Positions 1 to 5,979 of a DNA stretch of 7,908 bases are shown here, one piece after another. The stretch comes from an uncultured Chlorobiales bacterium (GTDB lineage Bacteria > Bacteroidota > Chlorobiia > Chlorobiales > Chlorobiaceae). A program made the position numbers and the translations under genes. The stretch's first letter is position 1. Each line of letters begins with the position of its first letter. Below the pieces are notes generated by a model that ran no database searches, was not told the origin of the DNA, and worked only from the letters and a program-made list of their open reading frames with translations. The stretch spans positions 1 to 7,908 of the forward strand of contig CAIUQW010000287.1 in the NCBI GenBank assembly GCA_903901395.1, read 5' to 3'.

Positions 1-546
1 CATCGCCGTGATTTTCATCGTCCTTCCCGTCTCGTTGCTGGATGGCCGGAGATAGCGATCCAGCGCTGTCGAATCGATGCCCCGGTAGAGCACCTTGATC
101 TTGCGCTCGTCAACCACGCCGCTTTTGGCAAGAGTCTCCTTGATCTGCCGGGCGTTGACGATGATGCCGTCCGCAAGCGTTCCGTAAACAAGCCGGTTCA
201 CCCAGCTGTTTTGCAGCTCGCGCCGCGCTCCGAGCCAGAGGATGTTCACCGTGCCGCAGAGTCGGCTCACGATGCCCGCGATGGCGTAATCCTTGCGCTT
301 GGAAGGGATGATCACGTCGATGCGGTGCTTTTTTACGATGGCCGCGAGGCGGGCGATGGTGTAAAAATCGCCTTCGAAGATGAAGGGGAGCTGGTATTTC
401 GTGAAGTCAAGGTGGCTGCCGATCTCCTCATCGCGATAGGCGAAGACGATCTCGTGCCGCGCCGAGAGGATTCTGGCGGTCAGCGTGATCGATTGCTCGT
501 TGCCGCCCCATCCGCGGCTCGCGGAGTTCAGGAAGAGAAAATTCAT
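1..546 (-). CDS. GT4-like glycosyltransferase, N-terminal part (3' end beyond left edge)
   Basis: Reading the minus strand from the ATG at 546-544 gives 182 uninterrupted codons to the left edge, so the C-terminal half is outside the window. The protein begins MNFLFLNSASRGWGGNEQ, the usual first beta strand and WGG(N/T)E loop of GT-B fold glycosyltransferases of the GT4 type. It also contains IIPSKRKDY (about residues 79-87) and GIIVNARQIKETL (about 127-139). It aligns almost without gaps to the product of 1340-2407, with about 45% identity by eye, including the matching IIPTKRKDY and GIIVNADKIKKTL segments, so the two are paralogues. The GT-B donor-binding domain with the E-x7-E motif would lie off the window. 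By family it should transfer a sugar from a nucleotide donor to a growing surface glycan on the cytoplasmic face of the membrane. Donor and acceptor cannot be told from sequence. The start is well supported by alignment with the paralogue's start. Confidence 0.85.
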   Translation of the reverse strand, partial: MNFLFLNSASRGWGGNEQSITLTARILSARHEIVFAYRDEEIGSHLDFTKYQLPFIFEGDFYTIARLAAIVKKHRIDVIIPSKRKDYAIAGIVSRLCGTVNILWLGARRELQNSWVNRLVYGTLADGIIVNARQIKETLAKSGVVDERKIKVLYRGIDSTALDRYLRPSSNETGRTMKITAM

Positions 547-738
547 GCCATGCGGTAAATCATTCGGACAGTATTCGTTATGGGCATTGATTTTCAAGAT
601 AAGAATTCATCGGAATTTTCAGATTCGCGAAGTGGCGACGGCATGAGCAGATAGCTGTTATAGATGAACTTTCTTACAAGATGTATATGTTTTATCTGTA
701 TTACGGCTATCAAAATACGCTCATTTTGGTATGGTATC
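547..738. promoter_or_regulatory. AT-rich divergent intergenic region between glycosyltransferase and yrbL-like gene
   Basis: This 192-bp gap separates two divergently read genes and must hold both of their promoters. It is about 38% G+C (counted by eye over 541-720), far below the roughly 60% or more of the flanking sugar genes. On the minus strand a sigma70-like pair is visible: TTGAAA at 597-592, a 16-bp spacer, and AATACT at 575-570, which would start the glycosyltransferase mRNA shortly before its ATG at 546. On the plus strand an extended -10-like TG-T-TATAGA (656-664) could serve the yrbL-like gene and would place the RNA start downstream of the ATG at 664. That supports the later ATG at 739. 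These are motif matches only, and Chlorobiota promoter rules may differ. Confidence 0.35.
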
Positions 739-1323
739 ATGCTCGATCTGTCGAAAGCATCTCTTGTCGGAAAAGGGTCGTCAAGGCTTTGTTATGTTCA
801 TCCCGAAGATGACCGGAAGTGCGTGAAGGTCATCTATACCCGAAGGCACGAGATCAATGAGGTCGAAATGAAGCATTACCGAAGGTTTCAGCGGCGTCAT
901 GTCTCGTGGGAACTGATGGCCCGTCCGTACGGATTCGTGGAAACCACCGAGGGAGAGGGGCTTGTATTCAGCCTTGCACGGGATTACGATGGCGAAATAT
1001 CGAAACCGCTGGAACACTACCTCTCACCTGCCAACCGCCGTCATTACCAGCAACAGTTGCGAGTCGCTCTCAGAGAGTTCAAGTTGTTTCTCCTCAGGGA
1101 GTGCATCATCGTCAGGGAGCTCAAGCTGGACAATGCCGTCTTTCAGCGAATTTCAGAAAAGCGTGGGCATCTGGTGCTGATCGACGGCGTCGGCAACAAC
1201 CAGTTTCTTCCGCTGGCGAACTACTCCAGAAGGCTTGCCCGCCGAATGCTGAGGTACAAGTGGAGGAAGTTCGAAATCGATCTGCTCGAACAGGGCTTTT
1301 CATATCTGCCGGATTTATCCTGA
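739..1323 (+). CDS. yrbL: YrbL-family (PhoP regulatory network) kinase-fold protein
   Basis: The 194-aa product begins MLDLSKASLVGKGSSRLCYVHPED, which matches the start of E. coli YrbL as I recall it, and has a similar length (YrbL is about 210 aa). An upstream in-frame ATG at 664 would add 25 residues not found in the family, so the start at 739 is preferred. Kinase-like landmarks are a glycine-rich loop (G11-x-G13), a beta-3 lysine (K30 in CVKVIY), a catalytic-loop equivalent VRELKLDN (125-132) and a DFG-like D149-G-V. The catalytic-loop Asp of ordinary kinases is replaced by Glu127, so activity is uncertain. In enterobacteria yrbL is a PhoP and BasR target of unknown biochemistry. Here it sits between two paralogous glycosyltransferases, reads opposite to them, and ends 16 nt from the converging gene. 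G+C is about 53%, below its neighbours. A role in modifying or controlling the surface glycan is inference only. Confidence 0.8.
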   Translation: MLDLSKASLVGKGSSRLCYVHPEDDRKCVKVIYTRRHEINEVEMKHYRRFQRRHVSWELMARPYGFVETTEGEGLVFSLARDYDGEISKPLEHYLSPANRRHYQQQLRVALREFKLFLLRECIIVRELKLDNAVFQRISEKRGHLVLIDGVGNNQFLPLANYSRRLARRMLRYKWRKFEIDLLEQGFSYLPDLS

Positions 1324-1339
1324 TCGAGCCGTTTCGTTC

Positions 1340-2407
1340 TCATCTTTTTTCCGCCACTTCCCGGCAGAAAGCGGCGATTTCGCTTGCCATCCGCTCCATC
1401 GAAAACTGTTCGACGATTAGCGCCTTCGCTTTTTCCGCCAGCGCCGTCCTCCGCTCCGGCGATTCGACGAGCGATTGCAATGCTTTCGATAGTGCTTCCT
1501 CGTCGCCATAATCGAGCAGCAGGCCGTTCTGGCCGTCGTCGATCACCTCATCGACGCCGCCCGCCCTGGTGCTGACGGGCGCGTTGCCGAGGTACATCGC
1601 TTCGAGCAGGGCGTTAGGCAAGCCCTCGTTGGTGGAGGTGACGGCGAAGATGTCGCTCGCGGCGAGCCACGGGTAGGGATTCTGCTGGAAACCCGGAAAG
1701 AGCACGCGCTCCCGGAGTCCAAGTTCCGCCGCCAACTTCGCGAACTCCTCCTTCTGCGCCCCGTCGCCGATGATGACGAGACCGGCGTCGCGATTGCCAG
1801 TCTGTTCAACGAAGCGGGCGAAGCTCTTGATGAGAAAGTCGTAGCCTTTGTTCCAGGTGAGCCGTCCCAGACCGGTGATGGTGACCGGAAAGGGCTTGGC
1901 AACGGGCTTTTCCGAGCGTCGGCGGTCGAGTTCGGCAGTGTCGAGGCCGTTGTAGATTACGCGGATTTTGTTCGCGGGAATGTAGCCGGTTTCGAGCAGG
2001 GTCTTTTTGATCTTGTCCGCGTTGACGATGATGCCGCTGCTGAGGGTGTGGTACATGAAGCGCTGCCACGGCCAGCGCAGCTTGCGGTCAGCGCCGAGCC
2101 GCACGATCATCGGCGTGCCGGTCATCCGCCCGGCCAGGCCGCCGAGCAGGTAATCCTTGCGCTTCGTCGGGATGATTACTTCGATGCCGTGTTTGCGGAT
2201 GATCGAGACCATCCGAAACAGCGTATAAAGATCGACGTGGCTGAGGCAGGGGAGCCGGAATTTCGGCAGGTCGAAGTTCTCGCCCACCACCTCCTTGCGG
2301 TAAACGAGCGAGACCTCATGCTTCTCCGAGAGCTTGCGGGCGGCCATCCGCGTCCATTTTTCGGTGCCGCCCCACTCTCTGGCGGAGTTGACGAAGAGAA
2401 GCTTCAT
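1340..2407 (-). CDS. GT4-like glycosyltransferase (GT-B fold)
   Basis: A complete 355-aa protein, a normal length for single-chain GT4 enzymes. The N-terminal acceptor domain opens MKLLFVNSAREWGGTE. The C-terminal nucleotide-sugar domain begins near residue 175 with VTITGLGRLTWNKGYD and contains VIIGDG (211-216), FPGFQ, and TNEGLPNALLEAM (259-271). The last carries the E-x7-E signature (E261, E269), followed by APVSTRAGGVDEVI, where GT4 enzymes bind the donor diphosphate. There is no signal peptide or membrane helix, so it probably works at the cytoplasmic face of the membrane. It starts 3 nt after the dehydrogenase stop and is the last gene of the operon, so it probably uses a sugar made by the two upstream enzymes. 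The sugar specificity is not readable. Its paralogue lies at 546-1, across the yrbL-like gene. Confidence 0.93.
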   Translation of the reverse strand: MKLLFVNSAREWGGTEKWTRMAARKLSEKHEVSLVYRKEVVGENFDLPKFRLPCLSHVDLYTLFRMVSIIRKHGIEVIIPTKRKDYLLGGLAGRMTGTPMIVRLGADRKLRWPWQRFMYHTLSSGIIVNADKIKKTLLETGYIPANKIRVIYNGLDTAELDRRRSEKPVAKPFPVTITGLGRLTWNKGYDFLIKSFARFVEQTGNRDAGLVIIGDGAQKEEFAKLAAELGLRERVLFPGFQQNPYPWLAASDIFAVTSTNEGLPNALLEAMYLGNAPVSTRAGGVDEVIDDGQNGLLLDYGDEEALSKALQSLVESPERRTALAEKAKALIVEQFSMERMASEIAAFCREVAEKR

Positions 2408-2410
2408 CCG

Positions 2411-3715
2411 TTACAATCTGCCGTCGATATCGCTGGTTGGCAACACGCCCTTTACGTCATAGACCACGGCGTTCGAGCAGGAGCAGAGTTCGCGGATGTT
2501 CCTGTCGGCGAACGCTTTATGGGCGACGGCGAGAATCACCGCGTCGTACTTGTTACCGCCCGGCTTTTCGATGCACTCCAGGCCGTACTCGTGGCGCACC
2601 TCCTCCGGGTTGGCCCAGGGATCGTGGATGTGCACCTCCACGCCATACTGACGCAGTTCGGCCACAATATCGACGGCGCGGGTGTTGCGGATGTCGGGGC
2701 AGTTCTCCTTGAAGGTGATGCCGAGCATGAGCACCTTCGCGCCCTTGACCTTCAGGTCGCGCGAAATCATCAGCTTGATCACCTCCGAGGCGACGTAGCG
2801 CCCCATGTTGTCGTTCAGGCGGCGTCCAGCAAGGATGATCTCCGGGTGGTAGCCGTACTCCTGCGCCTTCTGGGCCAGGTAGTAGGGATCGACGCCAATG
2901 CAGTGGCCGCCCACAAGCCCGGGCCGGAAGGGGAGAAAGTTCCACTTGCTGCCCGCCGCCTGAAGCACTTCGAGAGTATCGATCCCCATGAGGTTGAAGA
3001 TCATCGCCAGCTCGTTGACGAAGGCGATGTTGATGTCGCGCTGGGAGTTCTCGATCACCTTGGCCGCCTCTGCAACCTTGATCGACGACGCCAGATGCGT
3101 GCCCGCGGTGATGATCGAACGGTAGAGTTCATCGACCTTTCGGGCCGCTTCGGGGGTCGAGCCGGAGGTCACTTTCCTGATTTTGGTGACGGTGTGCTCC
3201 TTGTCGCCGGGGTTGATCCGTTCGGGCGAGTAGCCGACGAAAAAGTCCTCGTTGAAGACGAGGCCCGAGACCCGTTCGAGCACCGGAACGCAATCCTCTT
3301 CGGTCGCGCCGGGGTAGACGGTCGATTCGTAGATGACGATGTCCCCACTTTTCAGCACGCGCCCGACGGTTTCGCTCGCCTTGACGAGCGGCGTCAGCAC
3401 GGGGCGATTGTGCCGGTCGGTCGGCGTCGGCACGGTGACGATGTAGATGGTCGCCTCCGCGATCTCCGCGATCGAGGAGGTGACGAAGAGGCCGTTGCCG
3501 CCATCAGCCTTGAGCGGGTTGCCTGCCGCGAGCACCGAGGCGAGCGTCTCCGCATCGACTTCGAGGGTCGAGTCGCAACCTTTGCGCAGCTCATCGATTC
3601 GATCCTGCTTGATATCGAAACCGGCCACGGGGAATTTCTTCGCGAACTCCACGGCGAGCGGCAATCCGACATAACCCAAGCCGATGACGGCTATTTTTGT
3701 GTTTTCCACGGTCAA
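2411..3715 (-). CDS. tviB: TviB/WbpO-type UDP-N-acetylhexosamine 6-dehydrogenase
   Basis: This 434-aa enzyme belongs to the UDP-glucose/GDP-mannose dehydrogenase family and has all the expected landmarks. They are the NAD-binding GLGYVGLP (12-19), VTVPTP (94-99), [12 protein letters not shown] (129-140), SPERINPGD (163-171), the central [21 protein letters not shown] with a conserved lysine, the catalytic Cys272 in [12 protein letters not shown], and [14 protein letters not shown] (332-345). The last two, with the overall pattern, fit the TviB/WbpO branch, which oxidises UDP-GlcNAc or UDP-GalNAc twice with NAD to the uronic acid, rather than UDP-glucose dehydrogenase proper. The frame can start at TTG (3715) or at GTG (3709, two codons later). 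Both fit the family N-terminus and neither has a clear ribosome site. It lies 3 nt after the epimerase stop, which suggests coupled translation. The exact substrate is inferred from family only. Confidence 0.93.
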   Translation of the reverse strand: MTVENTKIAVIGLGYVGLPLAVEFAKKFPVAGFDIKQDRIDELRKGCDSTLEVDAETLASVLAAGNPLKADGGNGLFVTSSIAEIAEATIYIVTVPTPTDRHNRPVLTPLVKASETVGRVLKSGDIVIYESTVYPGATEEDCVPVLERVSGLVFNEDFFVGYSPERINPGDKEHTVTKIRKVTSGSTPEAARKVDELYRSIITAGTHLASSIKVAEAAKVIENSQRDINIAFVNELAMIFNLMGIDTLEVLQAAGSKWNFLPFRPGLVGGHCIGVDPYYLAQKAQEYGYHPEIILAGRRLNDNMGRYVASEVIKLMISRDLKVKGAKVLMLGITFKENCPDIRNTRAVDIVAELRQYGVEVHIHDPWANPEEVRHEYGLECIEKPGGNKYDAVILAVAHKAFADRNIRELCSCSNAVVYDVKGVLPTSDIDGRL

Positions 3716-3718
3716 AGC

Positions 3719-4771
3719 TCAGACGTTGAAAAATTCGCGGTACCAGGCGATGAACTTGTCAACGCCTTCCTGCACCGTTGTTTCCGGCTTGTAGCCGAGG
3801 TCGTTCACGAGGTCGCTCACATCGGCGTAGGTCGAAGGCACGTCGCCCGGCTGCATCGGCAGCAGGTTTTTCTCGATGGTTTTACCGAGCGCTTTTTCAA
3901 CGGCTCCGATGTAATCCATCAGGCTGACCGGCTGGTTGTTGCCGATGTTGTAGACGCGATAGGGCGCGGAGGATGTGCCGGGATCGGGATTCGCGCCGCT
4001 CCAGTCGGGGTTCGGGCTTGCCGGATGGTCGAGCACTCGCACGACACCCTCGACGATGTCGTCGATGTAGGTGAAGTCACGCTGCATGTTGCCGTAGTTG
4101 AAGACATCAATCGGGCGTCCTTCGAGCGCGGCCTTGGTGAAGAGGAAGAGCGCCATGTCGGGCCGTCCCCAGGGGCCGTAAACCGTGAAGAAGCGCAGGC
4201 CGGTTGTCGGGATGCGGAACAGGTGGCTGTAGGTGTGCGCCATCAGCTCGTTCGATTTCTTGCTCGCCGCGTAGAGGCTGAGCGGGTGATCCACATTATC
4301 ATGCACCGAGAATGGCTGATGCTCGTTCAGGCCATAGACCGACGAGCTCGATGCGTAGCAGAAGTTGCCGAGATTGTTGTGCCGCGCCGCCTCCAGAAGA
4401 TTGGCGAAGCCGACGATGTTCGAGCTGACGTACGCGCCGGGATTGGTGAGGGAGTAGCGCACGCCAGCCTGCGCGGCCAGGTTGCAGAGCGCGTCGAACT
4501 TTTCCGTTGCGAACAGCTGGTCAATGCCCGCCTTGTCTTCGAGATCGAGCTTGATGAAACGGTAGCCGGGAAGCTTCGATGACTGTACGAGCTTGCCATA
4601 CTCGATGGCAGCCTCGTCGATGCCCGAGTAAGCGAGTCGTCCGTATTTGACGCGCTGGTCGTAATAATCGTTGATGTTATCGAGACCGACCACCTCATCG
4701 CCTCTCGACGCGAGACGTTCAATAAGATGGAAACCGATGAATCCGGCAGCGCCAGTAATGAGAATTTTCAT
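3719..4771 (-). CDS. NAD-dependent epimerase, UDP-glucuronate 4-epimerase type
   Basis: A 350-aa extended short-chain dehydrogenase/reductase. It shows the NAD-binding G7-AAG-FIG13 with the LDNINDYYD stretch (30-38) typical of UDP-glucuronate 4-epimerases, SSSSVYG around residues 141-147, the catalytic Y167-x3-K171, and VYGPWGRPDMALFLFTKA (198-214), another hallmark of that subgroup. Such enzymes invert C4 of a UDP-uronic acid in the cytoplasm. The start is the ATG at 4771, which gives MKILITGAAGFIG. The open frame continues 44 codons upstream, but that extension lacks family similarity and runs through a hairpin region. It is the first gene of a three-gene operon with the dehydrogenase 3 nt downstream. 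If the dehydrogenase makes UDP-GlcNAcA, this enzyme may convert it to UDP-GalNAcA, the step TviC performs in Vi-antigen synthesis. That substrate is inference, and UDP-GlcA/UDP-GalA is the family default. Confidence 0.92.
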   Translation of the reverse strand: MKILITGAAGFIGFHLIERLASRGDEVVGLDNINDYYDQRVKYGRLAYSGIDEAAIEYGKLVQSSKLPGYRFIKLDLEDKAGIDQLFATEKFDALCNLAAQAGVRYSLTNPGAYVSSNIVGFANLLEAARHNNLGNFCYASSSSVYGLNEHQPFSVHDNVDHPLSLYAASKKSNELMAHTYSHLFRIPTTGLRFFTVYGPWGRPDMALFLFTKAALEGRPIDVFNYGNMQRDFTYIDDIVEGVVRVLDHPASPNPDWSGANPDPGTSSAPYRVYNIGNNQPVSLMDYIGAVEKALGKTIEKNLLPMQPGDVPSTYADVSDLVNDLGYKPETTVQEGVDKFIAWYREFFNV

Positions 4772-4789
4772 GCTGTATGTATGATCGAT

Positions 4790-4804
4790 GCCCGTCGAAC
4801 GGGC
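4790..4804. promoter_or_regulatory. GC-rich hairpin in the leader of the polysaccharide operon
   Basis: GCCCGT-CGA-ACGGGC forms a perfect 6-bp stem with a 3-nt loop. In the minus-strand mRNA it would lie 18 nt before the epimerase ATG, close enough to affect ribosome access. No Shine-Dalgarno sequence is visible between hairpin and ATG. On the plus strand it is followed by TGTTTT and weakly resembles a terminator, but no plus-strand gene ends there. Confidence 0.4.
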
Positions 4805-4816
4805 TGTTTTCGGGAA

Positions 4817-4848
4817 CTGGCACGCAGTCTGAAGGCTGGCATACGCAG
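4817..4848. repeat. Spaced imperfect direct repeat in divergent control region
   Basis: CTGGCACGCAG (4817-4827) recurs as CTGGCATACGCAG (4836-4848), differing only by a TA insertion. The right ends are 21 bp apart, about two helical turns, so two protein copies could bind the same face of the DNA. It lies between the operon start and the nested inverted repeat. No matching known operator is recognised. Confidence 0.35.
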
Positions 4849-4862
4849 GGAAAGTGTTTGTG

Positions 4863-4910
4863 ATCCTGAAGATAATCAGCTTTTTACAAAAAAAGCGTTT
4901 CATTCAGGAT
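4863..4910. repeat. Nested inverted repeat in divergent control region
   Basis: The outer arms ATCCTGAA (4863-4870) and TTCAGGAT (4903-4910) are perfect 8-bp complements. Inside them GCTTTTT (4879-4885) and AAAAAGC (4890-4896) form a second perfect 7-bp stem with a 4-nt loop. The element sits about 90-140 bp upstream of the epimerase start and about 100-150 bp upstream of the CPBP gene, so it is not an end-of-gene terminator for either. It could be a two-site operator, a DNA cruciform, or a stem-loop in the epimerase operon leader if the promoter lies to its right. Confidence 0.5.
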
Positions 4911-4934
4911 GAAAACGCCGAACGTGATTGTTTA

Positions 4935-4964
4935 TTGTTCGCGCTGTCAAAAATAGGGTATCTT
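4935..4964 (+). promoter_or_regulatory. Possible promoter for the CPBP protease-cdsA pair
   Basis: TTGTTC (4935-4940) and TATCTT (4959-4964), spaced 18 bp, are a weak sigma70-like pair. They would start an RNA about 40 nt before the ATG at 5012. The first hexamer matches the consensus poorly. GGTGA at 4997-5001, ten nt before that ATG, could act as a ribosome site. Low confidence. Confidence 0.25.
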
Positions 4965-5011
4965 TCCGCCTTGCATGAAATGATCATTTATCAACTGGTG
5001 AACCGTGCGCA

Positions 5012-5965
5012 ATGAATGTTTCTGACGATCCGAAGCAGTACGAACAGCCTCGTCTTTTCAGCACAATTCTGGTGCTGATCTCCGTTCTGGCTGCCTATCT
5101 TGTCGTTGGCGCGCTCCTGACCATGCTTGCCACAGGCGGTATTTCTCTGGACGGCGGTTTCCAGAGTATCACCGGCCCGGCTGTGTCGAAGATGCTGGCG
5201 GCCCAGGGCGCAGGGCAGATTCTGGTGCTTGCGCTTCCGGTGCTCTGGCTTGTCAGCCGCGTTACCGGCGAAGGATTGTTCGGCAGGGCCACGCTTCGGT
5301 GGCTCGGAATCGGCAGGCAGGGTGGCGTTCGTCCGGCGCTGATGGCCGGGGTTGGAATGCTGCTGCTGCAACCGGCGCTCTACAGCATCGTCGAGTTGCA
5401 GGTTCTCCTTTTGCCGCATCTCGGAAGCATCGGGAAAAAACTGTTGCAGGAGCAGGCCAGTCTCGACCTGTTGCTCCGAAAGCTTGCCGGAGGCGTGAAC
5501 GATGGGTTTGCTTTGTCCGCTCTGGTGCTCGTGGTGACACCCGCGATCTGCGAAGAGCTGTTTTTTCGCGGTTATATTCAGAAAAGCCTCGCGCTTAATC
5601 TGTCGCCGCGAAGGGCGGTGCTGTTTACCGGGATTGTGTTCGCCATGTTTCATTTGGAGTGGTTCAATTTCGTGCCGCTGACTTTGCTTGGGTGGTATAT
5701 TGGCTATATTTATCTGCGGTCTGACAATCTTCTGGCGCCCGCAGTCGCGCACGGCATCAACAATCTGGCCGCTCTGATTCTGATGAAAACTGGCGCGGAT
5801 TCAGGCGGCGTGAGCGAAGCAACGTCGGGAACTCTGGCTTCATTGCCGTGGTGGTGGGTGCTGGTGGCCGTAACATTGTTCCTGTTTTCGCTGCTGATCC
5901 GGTCTTTTCCGGAGAGGCCGACATCGCATGATGCCGATAACCCGATGCCGAGTGGGCGTCGCTGA
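5012..5965 (+). CDS. CPBP-family intramembrane metalloprotease (CAAX protease/bacteriocin-processing)
   Basis: A 317-aa integral membrane protein with about eight hydrophobic segments (around residues 17-40, 68-83, 108-130, 168-180, 203-220, 222-236, 240-258 and 280-297). The CPBP/ABI motifs are present in order: E181-E182-LFF-R186-G, then FAMFH214, then AVAH247GINN. In Rce1-type enzymes these glutamates and histidines form the catalytic site in the membrane. Bacterial members cleave peptides or act as immunity or membrane-stress proteins, and the substrate here is unknown. A polar N-terminus (1-14) and an Arg/Pro/Asp-rich C-terminal tail (299-317) flank the membrane core. The cdsA gene starts 14 nt after its stop, suggesting co-transcription. 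The ATG at 5012 has a GGTGA sequence at suitable distance. Confidence 0.9.
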   Translation: MNVSDDPKQYEQPRLFSTILVLISVLAAYLVVGALLTMLATGGISLDGGFQSITGPAVSKMLAAQGAGQILVLALPVLWLVSRVTGEGLFGRATLRWLGIGRQGGVRPALMAGVGMLLLQPALYSIVELQVLLLPHLGSIGKKLLQEQASLDLLLRKLAGGVNDGFALSALVLVVTPAICEELFFRGYIQKSLALNLSPRRAVLFTGIVFAMFHLEWFNFVPLTLLGWYIGYIYLRSDNLLAPAVAHGINNLAALILMKTGADSGGVSEATSGTLASLPWWWVLVAVTLFLFSLLIRSFPERPTSHDADNPMPSGRR

Positions 5966-5979
5966 AATCTCGTTTTTTA

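Noticed and set aside
664..738. A 25-residue N-terminal extension of the yrbL-like protein from the ATG at 664.
   Set aside because: The family begins at the equivalent of MLDLSKASLVGKG. The extension is coded by very AT-rich DNA and a possible -10 element overlaps its start.
2048..4582. An 844-codon open frame on the plus strand, antisense to the three polysaccharide genes.
   Set aside because: The opposite strand carries three genes with complete, motif-rich family signatures. The antisense product shows no recognisable domain and has the Asp/Val/Arg/His-rich makeup expected from the shadow of GC-rich codons.
4772..4903. A 44-codon N-terminal extension of the epimerase frame.
   Set aside because: Family members start at MKILITGAAGFIG. 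The extension has no similarity to them and passes through the GC hairpin, the direct repeat and part of the nested inverted repeat, so it is more likely untranslated leader.
4945..4950. A perfect TTGACA on the minus strand upstream of the epimerase.
   Set aside because: No acceptable -10 sequence lies 16-18 bp downstream, so I do not list it as a promoter, though it could still be part of one with an unusual -10.
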